Shown here: positions 53,639 through 62,362 of the stretch, piece by piece | Layout: every line of letters begins with the position of its first letter | How positions within the stretch are numbered: the first letter of the stretch is position 1 | Assembly: GCF_010669145.1 (NCBI RefSeq) | Contig: NZ_CP048632.1 | Location: forward strand, 2,686,501 to 2,750,500 | Direction of reading: 5' to 3' | Length of the DNA: 64,000 nt | DNA from: Rhizobium oryzihabitans | GTDB taxonomy: Bacteria > Pseudomonadota > Alphaproteobacteria > Rhizobiales > Rhizobiaceae | The notes under the pieces: generated by a model | The model's input: only the letters and a program-made list of their open reading frames with translations | The model's database searches: none | What the model was told of the DNA's origin: nothing | Translations under genes and position numbers: made by a program

Positions 53639-54471
53639 TGGCTTCCGGAACGACAACAATGGCAAATGATACGATCCTCAAGGTCGAACATCTCTCGATG
53701 CGCTTCGGCGGCCTGATGGCCATCAACGACTTCTCCTTCGAGGCGAAGCGCGGCGAGATCACGGCGCTTATCGGCCCCAACGGTGCCGGAAAGACCACGG
53801 TTTTCAACTGCATCACCGGCTTCTACAAGCCGACGATGGGCATGATCACCATGCGTCAGCAAAATGGCGAGGCGCATCTTCTGGAGCGCCTGCCGGATTT
53901 CGAGATCACCAAGAAGGCGAAGGTGGCGCGTACCTTCCAGAACATCCGCCTGTTCTCGGGTCTGACGGTTCTGGAAAACCTTCTCGTGGCGCAGCACAAT
54001 GCGCTGATGAAGGCGTCGGGTTACACCATTCTCGGCCTTCTTGGCCTGCCGGCCTACAAAAAGGCGGTCAACAGTTCGATCGAGAAAGCCAAATACTGGC
54101 TGGACAAGGCTGACCTCACCGACCGCGCCGACGATCCGGCCGGCGACCTGCCCTATGGCGCGCAGCGCCGTCTGGAAATCGCCCGCGCCATGTGCACGGG
54201 GCCGGAACTTCTCTGCCTCGACGAACCGGCGGCGGGTCTCAACCCCAAGGAATCGCTGGCGCTCAACGCGCTGCTGCGGGGCATCCGCGACGAGGGGACG
54301 TCTCTGCTTCTGATCGAGCACGACATGTCGGTGGTGATGCAGATTTCGGACCATGTCGTGGTTCTCGAATATGGCCAGAAGATTTCCGACGGTTCGCCGG
54401 ACCATGTGAAGAACGACCCAAGGTCATCGCCGCCTATCTGGGTGTCGAGGATGATGAAGTGGAAGACGTGA
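53638..54471 (+). CDS. livG: Amino-acid ABC transporter ATP-binding protein LivG, C-terminal tail frameshifted
   Basis: Walker A IGPNGAGKTTVFNCITGFYK, Q-loop VARTFQNIRLFSGLTVLENL, signature near GDLPYGAQRRLEIARAMCTG (degenerate as in LivG), Walker B LLCLDEPAAGLNPKE, H-loop IEHDMSVVMQISDHVVVLEY. The frame breaks at the CCC run 54417-54419, so the end reads DPRSSPPIW instead of DPKVIAAYLGVEDDEVEDVI. One added base extends the protein to 288 residues with its stop at 54501-54503, overlapping the livF start as TGATG, just as livM overlaps livG. All ATPase motifs precede the break. Confidence 0.87.
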   Translation: MASGTTTMANDTILKVEHLSMRFGGLMAINDFSFEAKRGEITALIGPNGAGKTTVFNCITGFYKPTMGMITMRQQNGEAHLLERLPDFEITKKAKVARTFQNIRLFSGLTVLENLLVAQHNALMKASGYTILGLLGLPAYKKAVNSSIEKAKYWLDKADLTDRADDPAGDLPYGAQRRLEIARAMCTGPELLCLDEPAAGLNPKESLALNALLRGIRDEGTSLLLIEHDMSVVMQISDHVVVLEYGQKISDGSPDHVKNDPRSSPPIWVSRMMKWKT

Positions 54472-54502
54472 TTGCGGAAGAACTCGACGGAGGAGCGGCC
54501 TG

Positions 54503-55231
54503 ATGTCTGGTGAACCGCTTCTTAAAGTTCAGGGTGTCGAAACCTATTATGGCAATATCCGCGCTCTGGCGGGTGTCGATGTCGAAGTCAACAAGGGTGA
54601 GATCGTCAGCCTGATCGGTGCCAACGGCGCCGGCAAGTCGACGCTGATGATGACCATCTGCGGCAGCCCGCAGGCGCGTGTCGGCCAGGTGACTTTCGAC
54701 GGCGAGGATATTACCCGTCTACCGACCCATCTGATCGCCCGCAAACGCATTGCCCAGTCGCCTGAAGGCCGCCGGATTTTCCCGCGCATGACGGTGCTGG
54801 AAAACCTGCAGATGGGCGCCAATCTCGACAACCTCAAATATTTCAAAGAGGACGTCGAGAAAATCTTCGTCATGTTCCCGCGGCTGAAAGAGCGCCAGAG
54901 CCAGCGTGGCGGCACGCTTTCCGGCGGCGAGCAGCAGATGCTCTCCATTGGCCGCGCGCTGATGGCAAGGCCGAAGCTTCTGCTTCTCGATGAACCGTCG
55001 CTGGGTCTCGCACCGCTGATCGTCAAGGGCATCTTCGAAGCGATCAAAAAACTCAACCAGGAGGAGGGGCTGACGGTCTTCCTCGTGGAGCAGAACGCCT
55101 TTGCCGCGCTCAAGCTTTCCGACCGCGCCTATGTGATGGTCAACGGCAAGGTGACGATGAGCGGTTCGGGCAGGGAGCTGCTGGCCGATCCGCAGGTACG
55201 CGCCGCCTATCTGGAAGGCGGCCGGCACTGA
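54503..55231 (+). CDS. livF: Amino-acid ABC transporter ATP-binding protein LivF
   Basis: 242 residues: ETYYGNIRALAGVDVEVNKG, Walker A LIGANGAGKSTLMMTICGSP, Q-loop region IAQSPEGRRIFPRMTVLENL, signature GGTLSGGEQQMLSIGRALMA, Walker B LLLLDEPSLGLAPLIV, H-loop LVEQNAFAALKLSD. The second ATPase of the Liv importer. Ends before two strong hairpins. Confidence 0.96.
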   Translation: MSGEPLLKVQGVETYYGNIRALAGVDVEVNKGEIVSLIGANGAGKSTLMMTICGSPQARVGQVTFDGEDITRLPTHLIARKRIAQSPEGRRIFPRMTVLENLQMGANLDNLKYFKEDVEKIFVMFPRLKERQSQRGGTLSGGEQQMLSIGRALMARPKLLLLDEPSLGLAPLIVKGIFEAIKKLNQEEGLTVFLVEQNAFAALKLSDRAYVMVNGKVTMSGSGRELLADPQVRAAYLEGGRH

Positions 55232-55240
55232 AAGATTTTA

Positions 55241-55309
55241 CTTGCGCCGAAAATTTTGCGGCGCAAGATTGCAAACGGCATCCCGCCGGCCTTCTGGCAA
55301 GCGGCGGGA
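55241..55309 (+). terminator. Double hairpin after livF
   Basis: CTTGCGCCG (55241-55249) / CGGCGCAAG (55259-55267), then TCCCGCCG (55281-55288) / CGGCGGGA (55302-55309). Neither is followed by a T run, so they may attenuate or protect the livHMGF transcript rather than end it fully. Confidence 0.5.
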
Positions 55310-55398
55310 TGTAAACAATAAAATGCCCTCCGGGAAAACGGCGGGACGACAGACAAGGCAGGGCTGGCGCATCGCGCCCGGCACTGATGGGGAAAGAG

Positions 55399-55752
55399 AT
55401 GCAGGGCCTTTTTTTCGAGACCGATAGCGGCGTGCGTTATATTCTGCGCGCACTGGTTGTTCTTCTGGGTTTCTGGACCGCCTGGCGCGCGGGAAAATCC
55501 GTCGCCGATGGCTGGGGTGGTTACCCGCGTGTGGTCATCTACACGCTGGCATTGGGGCTCGTCATGCGGTTTCTGCATCACGCGCTCTTCAACGGACCGT
55601 TCATAAACGGTTTTTACTATGTGTTTGACGTCGTTCTTCTTCTGGTCTTTTCCAGCATCGGTTTCCGCATGCGCCGGACGAACCAGATGGTCAATAACTA
55701 CTATTGGCTTTACGATCGCACGTCGGCATTCTCCTATAAGAAGAAGGATTGA
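55399..55752 (+). CDS. Small three-helix membrane protein (DUF6867-like)
   Basis: 117 residues; start at 55399 (MQGLFFETDSGVRYILRALV) behind GGGGA, though ATG 55387 is in frame. About three helices (YILRALVVLLGFWTAWRAGK, VVIYTLALGLVMRFLHHALF, VFDVVLLLVFSSIGFRMRR) and a conserved-looking tail NNYYWLYDRTSAFSYKKKD. Found next to liv genes in Rhizobiales; function unknown. It lies between livF and livK and may belong to the same transport locus. Confidence 0.75.
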   Translation: MQGLFFETDSGVRYILRALVVLLGFWTAWRAGKSVADGWGGYPRVVIYTLALGLVMRFLHHALFNGPFINGFYYVFDVVLLLVFSSIGFRMRRTNQMVNNYYWLYDRTSAFSYKKKD

Positions 55753-55800
55753 CAGCCGGATTCGTCCGACTGCACAATGCTCGTTAGAGTGGAACAGTTT

Positions 55801-55830
55801 CCTGTTCAGTGAAGGTGGGTACTGAACAGG
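55801..55830. promoter_or_regulatory. Perfect inverted repeat in the livK leader
   Basis: CCTGTTCAGT (55801-55810) and ACTGAACAGG (55821-55830), ten matched pairs with a ten-base spacer one helical turn long, 42 bp before the livK start. Could be an operator for a dimeric regulator or a leader hairpin; no T run follows. Confidence 0.55.
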
Positions 55831-55871
55831 CCCTAGTAACCAACCCATCCAAAGGAACTGGGAGTAAAGTA

Positions 55872-56990
55872 ATGAAGAAGTCTCTTCTTTCCGCCGTTGC
55901 GCTGACCGCCATGGTCGCCTTCAGCGGTTCGGCCTGGGCCGATGTCCTGATCGCTGTCGGCGGCCCGCTGACCGGCCCGAACGCTGCTTTCGGTGCTCAG
56001 CTTCAGAAGGGTGCCGAGCAGGCTGCGAAAGACATCAACGCTGCCGGCGGCATCAACGGCGAACAGATCAAGATCGTGCTGGGCGATGACGTTTCCGACC
56101 CCAAGCAGGGTATCTCGGTTGCCAATAAATTCGTTGCTGATGGCGTGAAATTCGTCGTCGGCCACTTCAACTCCGGCGTTTCCATTCCGGCTTCCGAAGT
56201 TTATGCCGAAAACGGCATTCTCGAAGTAACGCCTGCTGCGACCAACCCCGTTTTCACCGAGCGCGGCCTGTGGAACACCTTCCGCACCTGCGGTCGTGAC
56301 GACCAGCAGGGCGGCATCGCCGGCAAGTATCTGGCCGACCACTACAAGGACGCCAAGATCGCCATCATTCACGACAAGACCCCCTATGGTCAGGGGCTTG
56401 CCGATGAAACCAAGAAGGCAGCCAATGCGGCCGGCCTGACGGAAGCCATGTATGAAGGCGTCAATGTCGGCGACAAGGACTTCTCCGCGCTGATTTCCAA
56501 GATGAAGGAAGCTGGCGTCACGGTTATCTACTGGGGCGGCCTGCACACGGAAGCCGGTCTGATCATCCGCCAGGCGGCCGATCAGGGCCTGAAGGCGAAG
56601 CTCATCTCGGGTGACGGCATCGTCTCGAACGAACTCGCCTCCATCGCCGGCGACGCTGTCGAAGGCACGCTCAACACCTTCGGTCCCGATCCGACGCTGC
56701 GTCCTGAAAACAAGGAACTGGTAGAGAAGTTCAAGGCCGCCGGCTTCAACCCGGAAGCCTACACCCTCTACTCCTACGCCGCCCTGCAGGCGATTGCCGG
56801 CGCTGCCAAGGCTGCCGGTTCGGTTGAGCCGGAAAAGGTTGCCGAAGCTCTGAAGAAGGGCACCTTCCCGACCGCGCTCGGCGACATCTCCTTCGACGAG
56901 AAGGGCGACCCGAAGCTTCCCGGCTACGTCATGTACGAGTGGAAGAAGGGCCCGGACGGCAAGTTCAGCTACTTCCAGCAGGGGACGTGA
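55872..56990 (+). CDS. livK: Amino-acid/GABA ABC transporter periplasmic binding protein (Atu2422-like, LivK/LivJ family)
   Basis: 372 residues; signal peptide [19 protein letters not shown] cut near AWA-DVL. The mature type I fold ([80 protein letters not shown]) closely resembles A. tumefaciens Atu2422, which binds GABA, proline and alanine. Phe and Tyr known to shape its GABA pocket (positions 77 and 275 of that protein) are present here in GHFNSG and PEAYTLYS. Works with livHMGF just upstream. Its GGGAG ribosome-binding site (55860-55864) is the kind of sequence the AbcR1 sRNA pairs with in A. tumefaciens. Confidence 0.9.
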   Translation: MKKSLLSAVALTAMVAFSGSAWADVLIAVGGPLTGPNAAFGAQLQKGAEQAAKDINAAGGINGEQIKIVLGDDVSDPKQGISVANKFVADGVKFVVGHFNSGVSIPASEVYAENGILEVTPAATNPVFTERGLWNTFRTCGRDDQQGGIAGKYLADHYKDAKIAIIHDKTPYGQGLADETKKAANAAGLTEAMYEGVNVGDKDFSALISKMKEAGVTVIYWGGLHTEAGLIIRQAADQGLKAKLISGDGIVSNELASIAGDAVEGTLNTFGPDPTLRPENKELVEKFKAAGFNPEAYTLYSYAALQAIAGAAKAAGSVEPEKVAEALKKGTFPTALGDISFDEKGDPKLPGYVMYEWKKGPDGKFSYFQQGT

Positions 56991-57014
56991 GTCTTACTGG
57001 ATAATTGCCTATCG

Positions 57015-57046
57015 AAGCCCGGCAGCGATGCCGGGCTTTTTTTGTT
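57015..57046 (+). terminator. Terminator of livK
   Basis: AAGCCCGGCA (57015-57024) / TGCCGGGCTT (57029-57038), perfect, loop GCGA, followed by TTTTTGTTTTT. Confidence 0.92.
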
Positions 57047-57075
57047 TTTATGGTGAGCGGCTGAACTCTTCTGGT

Positions 57076-57148
57076 GTCATCCTCGGGCTTGACCCGAGGA
57101 TCTATCGCTGCGCGAGGAATGGATCCTCGGGTCACGCCCGAGGATGAC
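57076..57148. repeat. Family 1 palindromic element (twin hairpin)
   Basis: GTCATCCTCGGG-CTTGA-CCCGAGGAT at the left and its inverted match ATCCTCGGGTCACGCCCGAGGATGAC at the right. Same stem as the copy at 7442. The right loop has CACG in place of CAAG, one base different from the left arm. Confidence 0.85.
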
Positions 57149-57193
57149 GTCGAGTGTGAGAACACACACACACGCAGCCTGAGTTGCTGTGCT

Positions 57194-57730
57194 TCAGCCC
57201 ACTTTCGCCGCCAGCCTCTCCAGTACCATATCGGCGCGCTCCGAAACCGGAGCTTTCGGCAGCACCACCGTTTCATAGTCCAGCCGGGCGTAATCACGCA
57301 GCAGGCGTTCATATTCCTCCACCGCCGCCTCCAAACCGTGTTTGCGCTCGCTGTCTCCCCGGTAAACTTCCGGCCAGGGTGGGGTGAGGAAAACCAGCCG
57401 GTTATAGCGGTGCGCGTGCCGCAGCGTTTCGATGAAGCTGTCGCCGCTGACGTGATGCAGCGCCGAGGTGGCGTCGATCAGGCCGCGGTCGAAAAAGACG
57501 AGGCCTTCTCGTGGTGCCATTTGCCGGTCTTCGAGCGCCATGGCGATTGCCCGGCGGGCGAAGGCTTCGATGTCGACCCAGGGCAGGGCAGTGCCGTTAT
57601 TTCTCGTTTCCTCAATGACGATGCGCCTTCCCGGTTCCTCGACGGTTGCGAAACCGCGCCGGGCAAGCTCGGCAAGAAGAGTGGACTTGCCGCCGCCGGA
57701 ACAGCCGGAAAGGATGATGAAACGGTCCAT
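57194..57730 (-). CDS. AAA-family ATPase / P-loop kinase-like protein (AAA_28)
   Basis: 178 residues. Walker A FIILSGCSGGGKSTLLAELA at the N-terminus (start ATG 57730), then FATVEEPGRRIVIEETRNNG, LVFFDRGLIDATSALHHVSG (Walker B/DR motif), VFLTPPWPEVYRGDSERKHG. The DRG and PPWPE blocks are typical of the AAA_28 group, related to NMN/nucleoside kinases. Product or substrate not known. Single gene. Confidence 0.85.
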   Translation of the reverse strand: MDRFIILSGCSGGGKSTLLAELARRGFATVEEPGRRIVIEETRNNGTALPWVDIEAFARRAIAMALEDRQMAPREGLVFFDRGLIDATSALHHVSGDSFIETLRHAHRYNRLVFLTPPWPEVYRGDSERKHGLEAAVEEYERLLRDYARLDYETVVLPKAPVSERADMVLERLAAKVG

Positions 57731-57798
57731 GGAAAGCTCCGTTGTTTGGTTTGGGCTGGATATAAGGTGATCTTGGGAGTTACGGCATCGCCGCATGT

Positions 57799-57922
57799 TT
57801 TCTTCTCCCCGCCGGGGAGAAGGTCGCGGCAGCGGGATGAGGGGGCGAGGGTCGAGATATGCGGAGAGCTAGCCCCCTCATCCGACCCTTCGGGCCACCT
57901 TCTCCCCGGTGGGGAGAAGAAA
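57799..57922. repeat. Family 3 palindromic element
   Basis: TTTCTTCTCCCCGCCGGGGA at the left, CTTCTCCCCGGTGGGGAGAAG at the right; core GCGGCAGCGGGATGAGGGGG, CATCCGACCCTTCGGGCCACC. Full copy between two convergent-type gene ends (57730 upstream, 58013 stop). Confidence 0.9.
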
Positions 57923-58012
57923 CAGGCGGCCACCGCTCCGCGAAGAAGCCAATGCTTAGCGTTCAAGCGGAAAATATATGTTTTCTGAACCTTGCCACAC
58001 TAAATGTGCTCG

Positions 58013-58939
58013 TCACCCCTGATGCAATATATGCGCCGCCTTCACAGCCGCCGATGCCCGGTTTTCCACCCCGAGCTTCACATAGATCTGCTCCAGATGC
58101 TTGTTCACGGTTCTGGCGGAAAGGCCGAGGATATCGCCGATATCGCGGTTGGATTTGCCCTTCGCGATCCACAGCAGCACTTCCGATTCCCGGGCGGTGA
58201 GGGAAAAATGCTCGCGCAGCAGGTGATCGCCGGATTTCTCATTGGCGGCGGTGAGGCGGAAGAGGAATTCATCCGGCCCCATGGCGCCGAGGAAGGATAG
58301 CTGCAGGGCAGGCCGCCCGGCCTCGGTGATCGTCAGCGGCACGTCGCGGCCGGTTTCCGCCGCCGCCCGTTCTGCGAGCCAGCGGCCAATATGGCTGGTG
58401 ACGATTTCCATGCCGTCGTCGCGGCCGGTGGCGGCGTTGACGAGGCGCGTCGCCTGCGGTGTCGACCAGTGGATGGCGCCGTTGGCGCGCACGGCGAGCA
58501 GGTGGCGGCCGGCGGCGTCGAGCGCGACGCGGGCGCTTTGCGCCGAGCGGGCATTGGAGAGATGGACGCGGATGCGGGCGCGCAGTTCATCTATATTGAT
58601 CGGCTTGGTCAGATAATCGACGCCGCCGGATTCGAGCGCCCGCACTACATGTTCTGTTTCCGTCAGTCCGGTCATGAAGATGACGGGCACCTGCGCCACC
58701 GCCGCATTGGCCTTCAGGCGGCGGCAGGTCTCGAAACCGTCCATGGCCGGCATGACGGCGTCGAGCAGGATGATATCGGGCGTGATGCGTTCGGCAATGT
58801 TGAGCGCGGCCTGTCCCGAGGTGGCGATGAGGGCGGAGAAGCCGGACTGTTCTAGCGCATCGGTAAGAAACCCGAGAGCTTCCGGGCTGTCATCCACCAG
58901 CAATACGATGTCTCTCGGGGCCGCCGCCTGACCGCTCAT
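58013..58939 (-). CDS. Response regulator with LuxR-type DNA-binding domain
   Basis: 308 residues. Receiver domain (LLVDDSPEALGFLTDALEQS, phospho-Asp60 in PDIILLDAVMPAMDGFE, Lys in LTKPINIDELRAR), a middle PAS-like linker of about 90 residues (LDAAGRHLLAVRANGAIHWS), and a GerE helix-turn-helix (LTARESEVLLWIAKGKSNRD, LGLSARTVNKHLEQIYVKLG). The start overlaps the stop of the upstream permease-kinase fusion gene by four bases (58936-58939), so it is the likely partner regulator. Confidence 0.92.
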   Translation of the reverse strand: MSGQAAAPRDIVLLVDDSPEALGFLTDALEQSGFSALIATSGQAALNIAERITPDIILLDAVMPAMDGFETCRRLKANAAVAQVPVIFMTGLTETEHVVRALESGGVDYLTKPINIDELRARIRVHLSNARSAQSARVALDAAGRHLLAVRANGAIHWSTPQATRLVNAATGRDDGMEIVTSHIGRWLAERAAAETGRDVPLTITEAGRPALQLSFLGAMGPDEFLFRLTAANEKSGDHLLREHFSLTARESEVLLWIAKGKSNRDIGDILGLSARTVNKHLEQIYVKLGVENRASAAVKAAHILHQG

Positions 58940-61900
58940 GCCTTGCCGTCTCCCATGTCGCTATCTGCAAACCGTTTGAGAAAATGCGCGTAACCGGCCA
59001 GATCGAAGGCCTGCACATAGATGCCGAGCTCCTGCGTGAAGGGCAGATTTTCCGTGTTGCGGGCAAGATCGGCGAGTTTCGCCTCGATGCCGCGTATGTA
59101 GCCTATTTCGCCGAGCCGCTGCAAATCCTGAATGTGAATTGCGCCGGGATGGACGATCTGCGCCACGGGCGGCGGCGATGGCGGGGGCGGCATATCCGCC
59201 TCGTAGATCCATTTCAGGCCGAGATGCACGGCAAGCCTGTCGCAAAGCTGGCGGATATCGACAGGCTTGGCGATGGCGTCATTGTGGTTGTCTTCTCCAG
59301 CACCCGCCACGGTTCCGTCACCGATATTGGCCGAGAGCATGATGAGCGGGGCGGTCTGGCCGGCTTCACGCAGTTTCGTCACAAGCTGCCAGCCGGTCAT
59401 GCCGGGCATGGAAATATCGATGAGAAAGAGATCGGGCTGCACGCCTTCGATGAGTGTCAGGCAGTCCGGCCCGCTCTGGGCGGTCAGCACCACGAAATCG
59501 AGCGGCGAAAGCACCTGCCGCATCAACTCGCGGTGATCCTCGTTGTCATCAACCACCACGATGGTGCGGCGCGGGCCGGAATAGGAGCGGATGGTCTTTT
59601 CTGCCGCAGGTGCCGTGCTTGGCCGGTGCACGGCAGAGAGCATGAGGCGGACGCGAAAGGTGGAGCCCTCATCTTTTTCGCTGGAGACGGAAATCTCGCC
59701 GCCGAGCGTGTTGGTGAGAAGCCTCGTAATGGTGAGCCCTAGGCCGAGGCCCGGCATGGGGCGCACGCTTTCGGCCTCGCCGCGCTGGAAAGGCTCGTAG
59801 ATGCGGGCAAGATCTTTTTCGGCAATGCCGCGCCCGGTATCGGAAACCGTGAAGCTCGCGACCTGGCTGCGATAGGCGACATCGAAGGTGACGCTGCCCT
59901 CGTCGGTGAACTTGATGGCATTTGAGAGCAGGTTGACGAGAATCTGGCGCAGACGCTTTTCATCCGTGCGCACATATTGCGGCAGGGAATGGGCGCGCTC
60001 ATGCCGGAATTCCAGCCCCTTGGCCTGCGCCTGCGGGCGGAACATGTCGACGATCTGGTCGAAGAAATCCTGAATGTTGATCTCGTTGGAATAGACCTGC
60101 AGACGGCCCGCCTCGATCTTGGAAATATCCAGAAGCCCGTCGATCAGGCCGGAGAGATGGTCGGCGGAACGGCGGATGACCTTGATGGCCGATTGCCGGG
60201 GCGGGGGAATGGTCTCATCGCGTTCGAGGATCTGGGCATAACCCAGAACGGCATTAAGCGGCGTGCGCAGCTCATGGCTGAGGCCCACCACGTAACGGCT
60301 CTTGGCGCGGTTGGCGGCTTCGGCCGTTTCCTTGGCGTCCTGAAGGGCGGCGTCGGTCTTTTTGTGGGCTGCGATTTCCTTGAGGAGCAATGTGTTCTGG
60401 CGTGAGGATTCCTCCTCCGCCACCACCCGGCTGTCATGGGCGAGAACCAGAAACCAGCAGACGATGCCGGCGATGACGGCGAAGACGAAGAACACGATGA
60501 GGATGGTGCGGTTGACCACATCTGCCGTCGCCGGCGAGGCGGTGCCGACCTGATGGGCGATGAGCGCTAATATGCCGCCAATGGCGGTGACGGCAATCGC
60601 CGCCGCCATGCCGTAGCGTCCGAGCCGGGTGGCGAGTTTGGCCACTAGCTGATCCGGCAGGAAGGATTTCGCGACGGTCGCGACCTGATAGTTCAGCTTG
60701 GCCTTCGGCTTGCACATATCATGGCAGCGGCTGTCCAGCGAGCAGCAGAGCGAACAGATCGGCGCGGCATAGGCCGGACACCAGGCCATGTCCTCCGGCT
60801 CGAAAGGGTGTTCGCAGATGGAACAGGTGATGCTGCTCTCTTCTCGCCATTTCTGACGCGGTTTGCGGGCCAGATAGAATTTGCCCTTCGTGCCCCATGC
60901 GATCAGCGGCGAGGTGATGAAGGCGACGATCAGCGTCAGATAGGGCGCGAGCGATGCGGCGAGCGGCCCGAAGGTGCCGAAATGCGCCATCAGCGCGATG
61001 GTCGCTGAAAGCGCCATGGAGCCGACGCCGACGGGATTGATGTCGTAAAGATGGGCGCGCTTGAACTCGATGCCGGACGGGGCGAGGCCGAGCGGCTTGT
61101 TGATGAAGAGATCGGCGGAGATGGTGCACAGCCACGCCATGGCGATGATGGAGAAGATGCCGAGCGTTTCTTCCAGCAGGCGGTAGATGCCGAGTTCCAT
61201 CAACAGCAGCGCGATCGCCACGTTGAAGACCAGCCAGACGACGCGGCCGGGATGGCTGTGGGTGAGGCGGGAGAAGAAGTTGGACCAGGCGAGCGAGCCC
61301 GCATAGGCGTTCATGACGTTGATCTTCAGCTGCGAGACAACCACGAAGGCGACCATCAGCAGCATGGCCGCGGTTTCATTGGGGATCATGTAGCCGAAGG
61401 CGGTGAGATACATCTGCGCCGGATCGGCGGCGCGATCTACCGAAACGCCGGAGCTGAAGGTCAAGACCACGAGGAAGGAGCCGGCCAGAAGCTTCGGCAC
61501 GCCGACAACGACCCAGCCGGCACCCGCCAGAAAGACCGCGATGCGATGGCGCAGGCGGCTTTGCCCCTCGGCCGGCAGGAAGCGCAGGAAGTCCACCTGT
61601 TCGCCGATCTGCGACATCAGCGCCAGAATGACGGCGGAGGCCGCGCCGAATTCCACGAGGTTGAAATCCGCGACCGTTCCCGGCGGGCCGGAGGCGTGGT
61701 GTATGCCGGCAAAGGCGCGCCAGAGATCGTATTTTTCCCAGTCCATCAAAGCGATGAACACGAAAGGCAGGACGTTGAGGATGATCCAGAAGGGCTGGGT
61801 GATGATCTGGAAACGGCTGATGAGTCGCACGCCATGGGTGACGAGCGGAATGACCATGACGGCGGAGATGATATAGCCGATCCACAGTGGAATGCCGAGC

Positions 61901-62331
61901 GCCAGTTCCAGCGCGCCGGACATGATCGACGCTTCGATGGCGAAGAGCATGAAGGTGAAGGCGGCATAGATCAGCGAGGTGATGGTGGAGCCGATATAAC
62001 CGAAGCTCGCGCCGCGCGTCAGAAGATCGATATCGACGCCGTGACGGATGGCGTAACGGCTGATCGGCAGGCCGACGGCGAGCATGGCGATGGCGGCAAC
62101 GAGGATGGCGTAAAAGGCGTTGGTGGTGCCGTAGGAGAGCGTGATGGCGCCGCCGATGGCTTCCAGCGCCAGAAAGGAAATCGCGCCGATGGCGGTGTGG
62201 GAAATGCGGTTGGAGGAAAATTGCCGGGCGCTCTTGGCGGTGAAGCGCAGCGCATAATCTTCCAGCGTCTGGTTGGCGACCCAGCGGTTATATTCGCGCC
62301 TGACGGGGATGATGCGTTGCCGTGCGGCCAT
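58936..62331 (-). CDS. Hybrid sensor histidine kinase with N-terminal NCS1-type permease domain and Cys-rich module
   Basis: 1131 residues. About 1-480: twelve-helix NCS1 (purine-cytosine permease) domain (NRISHTAIGAISFLALEAIG, LLTRGASFGYIGSTITSLIY, LKINVMNAYAGSLAWSNFFS). 503-540: eight cysteines spaced C-x2-C-x11-C-x7-C-x2-CC-x5-C-x3-C, a likely metal site. Two more helices near 575-640. Kinase core with His686 in GLSHELRTPLNAVL and ATPase boxes (FTVSDTGRGI, GLGLGLTITRLL). Receiver with Asp972 in LFLIDISMPGM. C-terminal helical tail to 1131. Senses a purine-like or other ligand through a transporter-derived domain (inference), then signals to the LuxR-type regulator that follows. Confidence 0.9.
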   Translation of the reverse strand: MAARQRIIPVRREYNRWVANQTLEDYALRFTAKSARQFSSNRISHTAIGAISFLALEAIGGAITLSYGTTNAFYAILVAAIAMLAVGLPISRYAIRHGVDIDLLTRGASFGYIGSTITSLIYAAFTFMLFAIEASIMSGALELALGIPLWIGYIISAVMVIPLVTHGVRLISRFQIITQPFWIILNVLPFVFIALMDWEKYDLWRAFAGIHHASGPPGTVADFNLVEFGAASAVILALMSQIGEQVDFLRFLPAEGQSRLRHRIAVFLAGAGWVVVGVPKLLAGSFLVVLTFSSGVSVDRAADPAQMYLTAFGYMIPNETAAMLLMVAFVVVSQLKINVMNAYAGSLAWSNFFSRLTHSHPGRVVWLVFNVAIALLLMELGIYRLLEETLGIFSIIAMAWLCTISADLFINKPLGLAPSGIEFKRAHLYDINPVGVGSMALSATIALMAHFGTFGPLAASLAPYLTLIVAFITSPLIAWGTKGKFYLARKPRQKWREESSITCSICEHPFEPEDMAWCPAYAAPICSLCCSLDSRCHDMCKPKAKLNYQVATVAKSFLPDQLVAKLATRLGRYGMAAAIAVTAIGGILALIAHQVGTASPATADVVNRTILIVFFVFAVIAGIVCWFLVLAHDSRVVAEEESSRQNTLLLKEIAAHKKTDAALQDAKETAEAANRAKSRYVVGLSHELRTPLNAVLGYAQILERDETIPPPRQSAIKVIRRSADHLSGLIDGLLDISKIEAGRLQVYSNEINIQDFFDQIVDMFRPQAQAKGLEFRHERAHSLPQYVRTDEKRLRQILVNLLSNAIKFTDEGSVTFDVAYRSQVASFTVSDTGRGIAEKDLARIYEPFQRGEAESVRPMPGLGLGLTITRLLTNTLGGEISVSSEKDEGSTFRVRLMLSAVHRPSTAPAAEKTIRSYSGPRRTIVVVDDNEDHRELMRQVLSPLDFVVLTAQSGPDCLTLIEGVQPDLFLIDISMPGMTGWQLVTKLREAGQTAPLIMLSANIGDGTVAGAGEDNHNDAIAKPVDIRQLCDRLAVHLGLKWIYEADMPPPPSPPPVAQIVHPGAIHIQDLQRLGEIGYIRGIEAKLADLARNTENLPFTQELGIYVQAFDLAGYAHFLKRFADSDMGDGKA

Positions 62332-62362
62332 GCCTATCTAGCGCCTTTCCGCAACGGGCCTC

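Noticed and set aside
58936..60900. Additional frameshift in the fusion kinase
   Set aside because: The frame is continuous from permease through receiver; domain order and lengths are complete.
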